Below, piece after piece: positions 1 to 12,589 of a stretch of 64,000 nucleotides of DNA. Positions within the stretch are counted from its first letter, which is position 1. Each line of letters opens with the position of its first letter. Position numbers and translations under genes: made by a program. The notes beneath the pieces were generated by a model, which worked only from the letters and a program-made list of their open reading frames with translations, did no database searches and had not been told where the DNA came from. This DNA comes from Enoplosus armatus (taxonomy: Eukaryota > Chordata > Actinopteri > Centrarchiformes > Enoplosidae), in NCBI RefSeq assembly GCF_043641665.1, contig NC_092190.1, forward strand, positions 19,767,548-19,831,547, given 5' to 3'.

Positions 1-2915
1 TTTATTCACACTGAGCTCCTCAGTCAACAGATTAAACTACCTAAAACAGCATGCCTCAGCTTCATCCAGCTCCCTCCGTCCTTCATCTTTTACATATGGG
101 ATATCTTTTTTAAATAAATACAGTCAATGATGCTGCCTGTCACACACGTCTGCATCTCTTTATCTTTCATTTTGTTGATTTTCTTCTCACACACATTCTA
201 AATAAATACTTTTTATTTTATTTGTTTACACTTCAAGATGCCAACCTGCAAACCGTATCTGAAGAATCATTTTTCATATGCTCACAGATGTGAAATCATT
301 TCACAAGCTCAAACTCTTCAGCATTCCTCTTTGCAAACCGTATTGCATCCACTTGGTCTCCTACACACTTGTTGGGGTTATACCAAGGGGTGAATAAAAG
401 TTGCACAACATTTGGCAGAGGATGCAGCATCACACTTAGAGGATTTGGCTTGTGGCAGGCTATGCAGGGAGCATGTGTTTAAGGGACCATGAAGAATTGT
501 AGCTTTTTGATAAACACTGACTCACTGTAATGGGATGATCTTGGAGCTGTGTTTGGCACTGTGTCTTGCAGAAATGTAATCACTATATTAACATCCTCAC
601 CCCAAATACATCCATGTTGAGGCCATCCTTTGGTGCAGCACAGGAATGTCTACTTAATAAAGCATCAGTGTTATTAATTGGTTTTGTCAGTTTAAACATG
701 GGAGAAGAGTAAATACGCCTTCTATCCAATAAACAAAGCGAAATATTACCAAATCTCTCCTTTTTCTGAGCTTCACGAGTTCTCTGTTTGCCTTTCTGAT
801 CCGCCTCCATATTTTTTAGTTTAGAGAATGTTTTAACCTTTATTAGCAGACATATATGATTACTGTAGAAAACCAGAATATGATTATCAGGAGATCTGAA
901 GTGATTTTAAAGGGGAAACTGTTTAGAAAAGCAAACCTTGCATGAAGCTGTCCCGTCTTTGTCTAAATAAGACAAGCCATCTATGTAAACCTCCTCTTCT
1001 CCGTCCTGAGGTGGCAAATCCCACCTGGAATATACAGTTCAGGCAAAGGGGCTGGTACTATGAGCAGACTAGCAAATGGAAATTAAATTTTACACACTCC
1101 TCCGGACTGCCTCATTGCTGTCTTACCCCTGCCTGCCAATTCTGTCTGTCTTTCTTGTTAATTATGGGGCAATACATGCATAATACATACAAGCATGTTC
1201 CTTCTGCCTGAAAAATACATGTGTTGGGTAATTGTTAAAAGGCCATAAGCACACTACTGAATGTCTTGGTCATAGTTAAACTGCTGTATATGACATTTGA
1301 CATATGACATTTATTCAAAAAGTAACATTAGTTTAACCAGTACGGTGTGTCTGCCATGGCTCATTCACTCTGTACTCTGTTTAATAAGGTTTAATAGGAA
1401 ATAGTTACTAATAGACATTACATAGTGGACTACATTCAGCAGCTCAGTGAATTTTACATGCACACACACACATACACTCTCTCGTAGAAGCTGCACTCTG
1501 TCAGGTTTCATTTGATGCTAACTTTGGCTACATGAGGTGAACTAGTAAGTGCATCCCTTTGTGTACATGGCCCCTGACTTCTTTCATAAACATCCACAGA
1601 AACCTCAGTGCTCATTAGACCAGCAGTGGGACCGAGACCGACAGAGTTTTTTCTTTTCTTTTCCTCCTCCATGACTGATTTGTAAAACTTCAAGGAAAAA
1701 GCAAAGGAAGGAAGTACACACCCAGACAGAGTGAACTCGCCACCCGAAGCAACCACAGTGGCTCTGCAGCGCTGGTCCCATGCCAAGCAGCCCCGAGCTG
1801 TTTACAGCTTCAAAACGTCCGCAAAGAAAGACGTCCTGTTGGGGTGCATCATCAAAAGCTGTTAGAATATTAAACAAACATAATAAATCAGAGATCAGAG
1901 AGGACCAGCAGAGCAGACGTTCTTCAGTAGAGACCACGTTTGGATATTAAGAGCTGCGCTAATTGGCAGGCAATCACAGTCAGCAACTAGTTGGTGAACA
2001 TAGAGGAGACAAAAACTAGAGAATGAATATTGAAATGTTCTTGCCCCTAGTGGCTGGAAATACATCAATGCAGCTTTAAATTGAGATTTAAAATTTGGAA
2101 ATAACACCTGCACCTTCTTTGTATTTTGTGGTTTTGGATTTCCACATGAAAATAATTGGAAACCTATTTGCACCTAACAAACAGCCGCCTGACCCTTATA
2201 TACTTTATATCATGACGTATCTGGACTTAATTAGTGCAGCTGCAGTGTCCTCTGTGTGCCCAGTCATAAGGATGGGTCATTACCTCAATTATGTCTCCTA
2301 TGATCGACTCACCGTGGAGGAGCAACACCCACACACACACACACACACACACACTAGGTCTAAACAATAGCCTATCAGTACAAGACTCCACCCTCTTGCT
2401 GTTTTTTTTCCTGAGGGTCTCTCACGGTGAGGGACAAGTGTTTTGCATCTGAGCCACCTGGACAATCTGATACAAGATACAATACCCTACTTTATCAAAC
2501 TGCTGTTAGAAAATAATGTAGTGTATTTGGTCTTCTTTAATTAAGAATACAGTGTGCTGCACTGTAGGGTTAGACTCAAGCAAAACAGAGGAAGATAGAT
2601 CTACAGCCACAGATAAAAATCAACAAGAGTCGTTTTTACAGTACGTGTTGTTGTTGCCCGTGCACTAAAGCCCTCCCCCGAATAGTGATTGTCCAATCAT
2701 GGTTGAACAACCGTAACTAGGCATAGCGCGACTGTCAAGCTTTGGCTTTCTCCCCATCGGTTAGTCCTCATCCTAAAAGCCTTTATTCTCAATGAAATAA
2801 TGAACATGTAAGCTAAGCAGCCACACAAGAAGAGTGAGAGTTAGCAAACAGTCAGTTGATTATTTTCTTCACTGTGTAACTGTTTATCCTTTTCTTGTGT
2901 GTCACCAACATACAG
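1..2915. other. ramp1: RAMP1 intron (left part), non-coding
   Basis: No exon of RAMP1 or any other gene is recognisable here. I looked for the Trp-Cys-Asp-Trp region expected in the preceding RAMP1 exon and did not find it, so exons 1 and 2 are probably upstream of the window. The stretch is AT-rich, with a (CA)n run at 2330-2354. It ends in the acceptor dinucleotide AG at 2914-2915, preceded by a T-rich tract. Confidence 0.6.
2330..2354. repeat. (CA)n microsatellite
   Basis: About 12 uninterrupted CA units inside the RAMP1 intron. Confidence 0.95.
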
Positions 2916-3171
2916 ACTCTACGGCGAGCTGACAAACTGCACGTACCTGGTGGCGCTGAATATGAAGTGCTTCTGGCCCAACAGGCTGGTGGATGAGTTC
3001 TTCATCCGAGTCCACAAGCACTACTTCCACGACTGCTCACTGTCCGGACGGCTTCTCAGGGACCCACCCAACCGCATCCTGGGTCCCTTCATTGCAGTGC
3101 CCATCCTGGTCACCCTCCTCATGACGGCCCTGGTGGTGTGGAGGAGCAAACGCAGCGAGGGGATTGTGTAG
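2916..3171 (+). CDS. ramp1: RAMP1 terminal coding exon (receptor activity-modifying protein 1, C-terminal part)
   Basis: RAMPs are single-pass type I membrane proteins that escort and modify class B receptors; RAMP1 with the calcitonin-receptor-like receptor makes the CGRP receptor. The exon follows an AG acceptor. Base 2916 completes a split codon, and 84 codons plus TAG (3169-3171) follow. Visible parts are the end of the extracellular three-helix domain, with Cys at exon residues 8, 18 and 40 and the motif CFWPN; the family motif RDPP at 48-51; one transmembrane helix at about 55-75; and a short basic tail [10 protein letters not shown]. The tail and CFWPN/SGR/RDPP pattern fit RAMP1 better than RAMP2 or RAMP3. 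The signal peptide and first helix are outside the window. Residues 7-9 form an Asn-Cys-Thr sequon. Confidence 0.93.
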
Positions 3172-3538
3172 TGATGGGAAGGAGGGGTGCAGGAGGGGGC
3201 CAGGGTCACGAGACTCAAGACCTGGAAGAGGAGCTAAACAAGATAAACTTAAGACCAGATCCTACTTCAGTGATGCTTGAATGCACCAACATAAAGCCTT
3301 TGCAGCTTCCATCTATTGTTACACCAAAAGTCTAACATGGATTGAAATAATTTCTTTGGTTTACAGAGCAAAGAGGAGCTGAACTGCTCACCTGAATCTG
3401 ATGTGGACCAGCATACTTACTGGAGGGATGATGTAAATATAAAAAAATCACTTTGTTGAGAGAATCTGCCTCAAATAATTTTGGATATGGGGATAATGCA
3501 ACTACACATACAAGAATTTAACAACTATTTTTGGAGAA

Positions 3539-3544
3539 AATAAA
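3539..3544 (+). terminator. ramp1: Candidate proximal poly(A) signal of RAMP1
   Basis: Canonical AATAAA about 370 nt after the stop codon, without an obvious GT-rich downstream element. It may be unused or give a short isoform. Confidence 0.35.
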
Positions 3545-4753
3545 TCATTACCTACTACAGAAACACAGGAATGAAATGCAGTGCTGAGCTTTCCCAGGAA
3601 AAGCTCTGTTTTACACTATGGAGATTTGTATATACATATACTGTAAAAATACACATGTACAGGTGGATTTTCAGAATGTCTTTGTCACACAATCAAGACA
3701 ACAATATAGTACACTAAATTAATTTCTCTCAGATGGACGTTTTGTTACCATGTGATGCAAAGATACCTGATTTTAACAGATGTGTATTATATTTGAAATA
3801 TGTATTCATGTAATCATGCAGATGGCTAATGTCAACACTGTCAAGCTATGGTGGGAGATGAACGTGTCTGTCTTTTAGTTTTAATTTCCTTTCCTCTGGT
3901 TATCACACACCCTGGCATTATGTTCTCAGTCCCTTGCCATACCTACAGCTCAGTCTCTCTTCTGAATGGGAAAACAAAGATATGTTTCCATAGTGTAACA
4001 CACACACACTTAACCAGCTGGAAAAAAGATTGGCAGTTGTGCAGCACAGGTGAGAGACGGCACAACAAAGAGAGGACGGTCGCTACGCAGGGGTCGAGGC
4101 CCCAATTTGGACGGGCTGTGATGATGTCGTGTTCTGCTGCTTCCATCCTCCATCACCAAGGAAACTAAAATGAAGAAATGCCAGCGGACTCGCAGGTGGA
4201 AGTGGTTGAGAGTTAAGACTTTGAAGACCAACATACACAGGGAGAAGGCCGGGGACTGCAGACGGTTAATTAACCAAAAATGATCACATTCTCGCTGACT
4301 TTTCTCCCTCAAACACCTCTGTTATTCATGCCGTTTACCAATGTCCAAAAGAGAACAAAGAGTAGAAAATTCTCAGTCTAACTGCAGAGAGAACATAAAG
4401 CAATGGATTAGCCAACGCACATCTCTGCTGAACATTGCCGTAGCCTAAAGCACAGTTTGTGTATCATGGACCTTAGGTTTCTCCCAGTGTGGTAGAGTGT
4501 GCTGTGTGAACAGTTTCCTCATTGATATTTTTGAATGCTCTCTTTCCTTTATAGATTCATTGACCTGTAACCTGCCTGTCAGCAAAACACACTTTAAAAC
4601 ACACCCACACTGCCCCAACGTGATCTTACTTTGTGCTTTCTGCCAAAAGCTCTTGGAAAACAGAGGGCAATATTTGCTATGGAATGTTTAATTCTCTGTT
4701 GGAGTGACTTCTAATGATTGAATTTTAAAATCTATGATCATGAAGAAAAGTTA

Positions 4754-4759
4754 AATAAA
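4754..4759 (+). terminator. ramp1: Candidate main poly(A) signal of RAMP1
   Basis: Canonical AATAAA followed within 15-25 nt by a GT-rich stretch (TGATTGATGTGTCTGGT), the expected layout for cleavage near 4775-4780. Confidence 0.55.
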
Positions 4760-4878
4760 ATGTATGATTGATGTGTCTGGTACATTGAGGATTGGCGCCT
4801 ATGTCTCTCATGAAAGATGGTACAAAAAAGGCTTTTGGATACTATGTGTTAAATATGAATGATGAATCCTGCATTAAT

Positions 4879-4945
4879 GCATGCATGGCTTAGCGCACAA
4901 CACTGAGTCATAATGAATGCACTGGGTTCAAGCCCCCGTGCCATT
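4879..4945 (+). pseudogene. tRNA-Met-like relic or tRNA-derived SINE head
   Basis: An A-box-like TGGCTTAGCGCA starts at 4886 and a B-box-like GGTTCAAGCCC lies at 4925-4935. The T-arm can form four of five pairs (4922-4926 with 4934-4938). AGTCATAAT lies between the boxes, like the tRNA-Met(CAT) anticodon loop. The D-stem and much of the acceptor stem do not pair, so it is not a functional tRNA. Confidence 0.35.
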
Positions 4946-5254
4946 TGCTGAAGTGTGAAAAATATAAGGAAAGAATAGCTATATTTAGTAAAGTGTTTAT
5001 ATATCACAAAGCTTTGCAAAGCTATGATTCACAGAGATGTATTGACAAATAGCAGTGTTGTACGGGCAGAGAAAGAGTAAATGAAGGTGCAGTAGTCATA
5101 CAGCATTGCATCTTGCACCAGATGTGGCCTTTGTATTGCTTTGCCAGAGGACAGGTCAGCGTAAATCACAAACCATGGGTAAGTTAAGCTCAGAAGTAAA
5201 TTGGAGCTCACAGCTTCTTCTTAATTGCTTAGTATTAGATGAAAGGACTAACTT

Positions 5255-5365
5255 GTCTCAAGGTCACAGTCTTCACGTCTTTTGGGGCAAATCCAAGTCA
5301 AGTCTCAAGTCATTCAAGACACATCCAAGACAAGTGTAACGTCATTTGGAACAATTCCAAGTCAT
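5255..5365. repeat. AAGTC-rich degenerate tandem sequence
   Basis: Repeated CAAGTC / AAGTCATT / TCCAAG units, such as AAGTCAAGTCTCAAGTCATT. Similar AAGTCAAGTCTCAAGTC sequence is common in teleost dispersed repeats, as I recall. The family is not identified. Confidence 0.45.
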
Positions 5366-8300
5366 TTGGGATTTGAACATTTCACTTTCCTGCGTCAATA
5401 GTCCTTTCTTCACATTGCTGACCAGAAGCCCCTTCACTGCACAGACCTCATGTTTAAATATTCAAGGTGTCTGGTTATGCAAGGCCTGCCGTACGCTGCC
5501 CTATTAATTTTTTATTGTTCCGGGATTTCACCAGTTGAAAGACTTGTTTTTGTTTTCACGACAAGTTTTTAGGCTGCTCTGTCATAGGATTGATCTTGCA
5601 AGAGGTCGGGGGGGACTCTCTGTAACTAGTCGATTTGTGAGTGTAAGTTTAAGAAACGTACCGTGTAACCCTACACAGCCTGCCGCATGGACATTTAATG
5701 AGGGCTCCCTCCCCCCTCAGGAGCCAGTCACATGCTTTCAAGAGCAGTTAACACTCACTGTGTCTGTGCCATGACAGTTTTACTCACTTTGTCGACGTGT
5801 TGGTCCCTACACCCATAAATAACAATAAAAGAAAAAGCTGTCCTTTTCCCTCTAGGCTCACCGTGATCGCCATTATATACAAAGGTAGAAAGAGCACTGC
5901 CATGTTATTATGTTATTCAGTTGACTTTTACTCGGGTCAAAGCCCAGAAAGCTACCCAGGTAAAAAAAAAGAAAAAAACTCTATAAACTCTAAACTTTAC
6001 CCCAGTAAATCATCATGAAACAGTTGAAAGGCAGTGCACAGCCATAGTAAACCTACCCAGGTGATCTGAATCACGTTGGTTGATTAAACCCTCACCACAG
6101 CGCAGCGTGGCCGTGTGCAGACTCTGCCTGACTGCATCTCCTGTTGGCTTTGTTACACCTGTTAGGGCAGAATAAACAAACATACATCCTTCTTATTAGT
6201 ATACGAAGTGACCGGCTCCACCCACCTTCACCGTGAGCAGAGGTCTAATCGAGGCCTTTAAACATCACAATAACACTTTGCACTTTACGAGCAACATACT
6301 TCCCATTCGAGGCTCCACTGGTATTTGATTTGTCACCCTTTCTAGTTTGGCATTTTCATTCATCCAACAGTCCCTCTATTTATTTTTGCCATGGATGAAA
6401 GCGCTTATTTATTATATTAATTGGCATCTGCGCCATAATTTCTGTGCTGTGAAACATATTATTCAGCCAAATTCCTCTCTATGTAGCAGCATCCTTCCTA
6501 TTTTCTAGATATGGCAGCTGTTCTTAAAGACAATTTGATGTTATGGTGTACACAGCATCGACAGGTGTCTATGGGTCAACTTTCCTGTCTAGCAAATTCA
6601 AAGAAGCACAAACTTCATTTTTATTGGCCTTCCTCCAACACTAGCAAGCTGATTGGAATCATTAGAATTGGAATTGAGCTTTCCTGACGTTGGAGGCCGT
6701 GCCCTCTGTGTGCTTTGGGGCGGGCTTCAAAGGCTTGAAGAAAACAAGTTCACACTGTCCATATTAAACCTCGCCATCACAACTTTAAGTCACTGCTCTT
6801 TGTATCATGTGTTACCATCCTCAGAATCTGTCCATCCTGAAAGCCTGCCTGTTCCAGTTAACTACCTTTGTCTCTTCAACCTGCCAGTGAAGTTATCAGT
6901 CACTTAACGTCCAGTAAACATTGACTTCATTCAAAGGCTCTTTTGGACAAGAATAACAAATTACTAATCAATTCACAGTCGTACTGTACAACAGTCCCTT
7001 CACGGCATGCTTGACTGTCACATATTTTCACTGACACAAATGACAAAGGTTGATAACAAGTAGAGGATCTAATGCAAGAAGAAATGCTACAATAATACAG
7101 ATACTTTAAACTGCTGTTTGCTGTCAGCCATAACCTTTTTCCACCTATGCAAACTCATCTTAAAGATTTGACTCTCCCTGGTGAAATATTTAGTGAGGAG
7201 AAAGGCAACCTGAGGAGATTCAGATGCTGAAGCCACACGAGACTGCGGGGGCAGCAGATATGGTGACATTAGCAATAATGGACCAAACTGCATATTATCA
7301 TATAATAACTAAGGACAGTGAGTGGGTTGAGGTCAGAGAGATCAGGATCAAAGATGCAAAAAAAACATTTTTTGCCTGTTTTTCTGTTCAGATCCCTTGA
7401 ATCTTAATGTGAAATGGGTATAAAATGTACTTTTGAAATGAGTTCTCTTCATCAAGTATTCATTTGAATCCAAAGGCTTGAGAGGTTGAGAGAAATCTGA
7501 CATTGCAAGGTGTCAACGTGTGCACAATGTCGAGTCGACCCGTTCTACCACACAAAGGCAAACTTACTTCAATCTTCTTAAGTCGGTCACACTGACACTA
7601 TTTTTCTAGTTCTCAGCTTTGTGCCAGTGTTCCCTGTATTTCCGCCTAGCTCGGCTAATTGCCGCCAGCTTTCTAAGCGGAAAACTAAAGCAACAATTAT
7701 GTCTTAATGGCCCCATTCACTCTCCAGTGTACATAAAACATTTACAGACCTATAGACGTTATCAGAGGTACTGTTATAAGCTGCCACCAAGCATTAATTA
7801 GACAAAATCTTTCAACCCTTTGCCACTGACAGCGCAATTTAAAATAATGATAAATAAACTGGCATGCAACAGAATGATCCTGCTACAGGGTGGCGCATGT
7901 AAGATGAAGCAAGACAAGGACAAAATGATCAGTATGCACTGAAATCTGAAGTATAATTGTCATTTCAGCATTGGATGAACTTGACACTTAATTATAACGT
8001 TAGATGTCGAATAGTGATATTTATGTTTTAGTCCCAAACCTTCACTTCAGGGCCAGACTGGGCTACAGCTGAATTTTTTCACCTATGCAGTATGAGGGAT
8101 ACTTACATATACATGTTTATACTATTAGTGGAATACACAGCTACTGTACATGACATCATTATATTACCTACAGTACAGAAATATTATACTGCACATTTAA
8201 GCTCTGCTTTTCCTTAGGAGGACATGAATGGCACTCTGAATGATTTGGTGTCTGTTTACAGCTCATTCTTATGTAAAATACAAGTACGAGCTAGTTTTCT

Positions 8301-10599
8301 CTTCTATACGGGTGTACGTGTTCTTTCACAGCTCTCCCCTTGAGCAGAGCCCTTTAACTGCAGACAGATGCTCGAGCTCAGCCGCGCTGACAACACAACC
8401 AGAGGGCTTTATTCGGCTGTAATTTACATCTGGATTAATTGTGCCTTGTTTTTGAAGAATAATCCACAGATCTCTAACTCGCCGCCCGATGTGTTTCTCT
8501 TTGCCTAACAGGCACTCTGTTGCTACTGTTCAGCATGTCTGAGCTGCAAATCACGAGAGCAGGTTTGTTTACAACGGGACAGATAAAGTAAACGATGGCT
8601 CCTCTTTTGAGTAGCAAGCAGCCTTCGTGACACGAAAGTGGCCCGACAAGACAAAAGAGGTGTGATGAACCTTCCCTCTCTTCAACTGTTGTTTGCTCTT
8701 TATGATATCAAAAGTCATTCCCTCTTCAAACCTCATTGTTAATATCACATGCTACTTTTACGGTCTCTATGTCCACCTTGTAACATGAGACTTGACACAA
8801 CGCTCTCACCTCAAGGTTCATTTAGTAGCTGACGTCAGGAAACAGCTCTAACTTGCCTCCTCCTGATGTCCCCGCAGGTTAATAACAGACGCCATAATGA
8901 CATTCACAGATGTCTGTTATTATTAATACATGTTATTTTCAGTGTTCTGTATGTGTGTCAGAATTCAATTCCTCCTCTTCCCAAGTGGCTCTCGTGTATT
9001 TCTGTCTTGTTTGCAATTTCCCAGCGGAACCTCGAACAACATTTCAATCTGCCAACAGGCAGCCTGGGAGATAACAAGAATTGCCCAAAAAAGTAGATTA
9101 ACTGGTGGCTGAATAATAAATAAATAAATAATCTCTTGCTTGTGCTTGTCAAATTGTTGCCATAGCCTATCATTTCCGTATCAGCATGGAATATGTTGGG
9201 AAAAATCACGTGGGAAAAAAAATGCATGGTTGGTGTTGTGTGCATCTATGAGCCACGTTAAGCAGTTTCATTAGACCCGTCTCACGGTCTGCACTCAGAG
9301 GCCTTACAGTGGCCTGTCTCAAGAGACAGAGAGAGAGAGAGACAAGGGGGAGAGACGGTGGGAGGGAGAAAAACGGAGAGGAGGTATTACAAAAATAAAA
9401 TCAGGAGAAAGTAATTGAAAGACGGGTTTAAGAGTAATTCAATTCATTGATTTGACAAAGTGAAAGTATGTGTATGTATTTGGCAGTTAGACCCTTCTGT
9501 GACGCCATCATCTTATTTTTTATGCATTGTGTGAACACCTGCATTCTCTGTGAACATTGCCAACATAAACTGCTCATTTAGTACACAACGGAAATTATTA
9601 ACAGCCTCCTCTCCAGTGACTTCACCAGCCCATTTCATTTTCTCTCAAAAACATTATCTCTACAGATTGCAGCATCCTCAGCAGGGTTCACCAGTACAGT
9701 AGGAGGATGTTGGAAGGCGCCAATTGAGACTTTGCTTTGCCTTTTGAAACTAATTAGCAAGCTAACTACATTAGAAAGTGCTCATGAGGTCACTGGTGTA
9801 GGATGCAGCAAAATACACACAGGTGTCTCAGATTTCACAGAACGGTGCAGAGGAGGGAAACATTTTTCATTTTGAGAAATGATCCCTGAAAATTAAGTTT
9901 AGGGACCCAGATGAAAAAGTAGTCCACAAAGTGTTTTTACATTTACCAAGTGCACTGTTGTTTGGTGTGGGTTTTTTTCCCTCACCCTTTTCTTATATCA
10001 AATCTGACTGTATAACAACAATTCACGGAGCCACTGAGTTACTAGATAGTTTACACAACAGTCTCCTTTGTCTACATGACACAAAGCCATCACTGACAGC
10101 AGATGAAGCCAACAACGTCTCATGACAAAGACTGATCAATGAAGTGCTGCAGAGTTTATAGATACTGCGTGAGTTATCTATGATAACGTGTTCTCAGTTA
10201 AGGCTACATAATAATGGCTTACTGTAGACAAATAAACACATACATCTCTATACAGCATCTTGATAGAAAAGTATTTGCACACATCAGTGACCCGGACTAC
10301 TGTGTGTTGGCTTGCAACCAAGTTGGCGAGGAAAGCGACTCTTAAGGTGAGTCCATCTCATTTGTTTGTTGACTTGACAACAAAACAGGTACATTATGTT
10401 TCATCAAGTGATGAGCTAACTCAATGTACATTATGCTGCAGCATGTGTGCAATGCTGTTTGGCACCCATAATACTCTATAATGTTGTTGTGGGCGTGCAT
10501 AATGTGTCAGATATGCACAAGGCTGTACGGCGTTAGTATATGTTTGAATGTTGATCAAAAAAATGAAGACGTGCAGCTTGTTGGTGCCGTCCCTTTTTC

Positions 10600-10690
10600 T
10601 ACTTGTTCATACGTATTTATATCTTCTTTCATTTGCATTTGTATGAGAAATGTGCCATACAAATAAACTTGAATTAGATTAGTTTTGTGC
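10600..10690 (+). repeat. 3' end of a teleost dispersed repeat (probable)
   Basis: Ends in GTGCCATACAAATAAACTTGAATTAGATTAG, split here as GTGCCATACAAATAAA plus CTTGAATTAGATTAG. This resembles the 'GCTATAyAAATAAA-TTGA-repeat' tails that are very frequent in fish genomes. The identification is from memory and the boundaries are approximate. Confidence 0.3.
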
Positions 10691-11682
10691 CTTGCAGTGT
10701 GATTCATGCATGTCAATGACCATCTGCCACCCAAGGGCCCTGACTCTGAAACCACAGTTAAATGATAATTGCGTGTTCATCTGACATCCAACAAAGCAAT
10801 AAGAGAGGAGATGCTGCTTTATTTAATGACAGTGACGTACTCATTGTTTCTGCTTCTGTTAAAGTTGGCATGACTAAATTACATTACTGTATGCAGCCTG
10901 CCAAGCTAATCTCACAGCACAATGAAATGCCTCCCACGGCTGGAGTGAGCATGTGGGCAGCCGGAACAAAGGAAATAGAGAGGTGCTTGCTGTTGTACAC
11001 ACACACAGTGGAACATACATGGATGGACATGTGTGATCCTGCATACATCTGCCCATTCAGGTCGCACACACACCTGGATACACACATACAAATACAGACA
11101 AGACGCAACATACAAACTCTTCCTTCATAAAGCTTCTCAGCCACCAATGACAGTACACATCCTCTCGTTCACATCTTGACTTATTGAAAATGGTGCAAAA
11201 TGAACATGTGTCCATCTGTAACAAAAGCATTCACTTCCATCACTTAAACGAACAGCTGAAGCCGGCAATGTCCGAAAAGGGCTCATGACACTGAGTAATA
11301 AGTACAGATATGCGCCAGAAAAAGTGGACACCCTTTGTCTGAAAAGGAACAGCAGCAAAGAAAAGAAAAGATGGTTAGTTAGTATCAATGTCACGTGGCA
11401 TCATAATTTTCATCATAATTTTTTCCTATAACTTTTCTGCCTTGTGTGCCCGCTGGTATGGGTCGTAGCCCCGCAGTGAAATTTTGGTGAGAACTGACAG
11501 GGATGTTAAAAAGCTGCAGAAATGAGGCAGAAATAGCCACAATCAGCCAGCGTGGCGGATGTGATGAAGTTTGCATGCAGCTGAGCAACGGAAAAGGAAA
11601 GACAGAGGAGCAGGAGACAAATAAACAGCTGGCATCAAACGCCCACCAGGTCACCACAACAAACACACAGACAGACGGAGAA

Positions 11683-11702
11683 AACACACACACACACACA
11701 CA
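11683..11702. repeat. (CA)n microsatellite
   Basis: Short uninterrupted CA tract. Confidence 0.85.
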
Positions 11703-12212
11703 TACTGTATAAACACACATAAACAATGAATTAAGGATAAACCTTTGACATCTGATCCATCTCTTTCTGTCTGGCTTCAGGGCTAACTGACATCACTAAT
11801 AATCTCTGGTTCCCGTACCCTGCTCCATACATACAATGTGTCAGTTCACAGAAGAAGAAGATGAACCTGCCGTTCATTTGTAGATATATTTAGACACAAC
11901 CGTTGTTCTGCTTGAGGATGTAATGTATTACGGTGTACTACAGACCTTTTTGTTATAGCCAATGAACATGCAATTGTAGAGAGAGGAGGAGGAAGAAGAA
12001 AAGGAAAGAAAGAAAGGAAAATGGGAGTGGAGTATTGCTGCAATAATACCAAGATAATAACCTGATCTGCGTGTCAGCGGAAAGTGAAAGGATAAGTACA
12101 GGTAGATAATGATCCTGCTGAGACTGCTGTCCAATTTGTGGTGCACTTCAAAAAAAGATTTTTTAAAAAGGAAAACGCTCTGAATGTGATCCATAACCTT
12201 ACCCTACCCTCC

Positions 12213-12214
<2 letters not shown>

Positions 12215-12270
<56 letters not shown>
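12215..12270. repeat. (CA)28 microsatellite
   Basis: 56 bp of pure CA. A (TG)n run of 43 bp lies 151 bp downstream, so the pair is an inverted repeat. Confidence 0.97.
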
Positions 12271-12274
<4 letters not shown>

Positions 12275-12417
12275 AATGAGACCGGATGATGACGGTGACA
12301 AACAACAAATTACATTCTGTGATTAGCTACACTGCTTTCACGGTGCATCTGAGGACTGAAAGGCTGTCGTAGTGTGTAGTCGTTTAAAGAAAATCAAAAG
12401 GGGAGAGGAAGTAAACA

Positions 12418-12421
<4 letters not shown>

Positions 12422-12464
<43 letters not shown>
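12422..12464. repeat. (TG)n microsatellite
   Basis: 43 bp of pure TG, complementary to the CA run just upstream. Confidence 0.97.
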
Positions 12465-12465
<1 letters not shown>

Positions 12466-12540
12466 AGAAAGGTTGAAAGATGGAGAGGGAGAGTAGGGAT
12501 GAGCAAGATATCTTAACTTCAGTTTTTATGAAATGATTAC

Positions 12541-12589
12541 TTGTGCCTGTTTTAAAAGTAGTGTACCAATACTTTTAAAACAGACACAA
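12541..12589. repeat. Short hairpin, 20-bp stem
   Basis: The arms 12541-12560 and 12570-12589 are reverse complements at 19 of 20 positions, with a 9-nt loop. The motif AAAAGTAGTGTwCCAAT then recurs directly just after the second arm, so this may be the end of a small foldback element. Confidence 0.75.

Larger units (their letters stand above)
3172..4780 (+). other. ramp1: RAMP1 3'UTR (inferred)
   Basis: Non-coding sequence downstream of the RAMP1 stop. An AATAAA at 3539-3544 could give a short 3'UTR. A second AATAAA at 4754-4759, followed by a GT-rich stretch, is a stronger candidate for the main end. The boundary is inferred. Confidence 0.5.

Noticed and set aside
3021..3335. ORFs overlapping the RAMP1 exon (minus 3021-3218; plus 3138-3335)
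   Set aside because: One is antisense to the exon and the other lies in another frame running into the 3'UTR. Neither has an identity of its own.
6653..6907. 84-codon plus-strand ORF between RAMP1 and UBE2F
   Set aside because: No recognisable protein, no splice sites framing it and no conservation evidence available.
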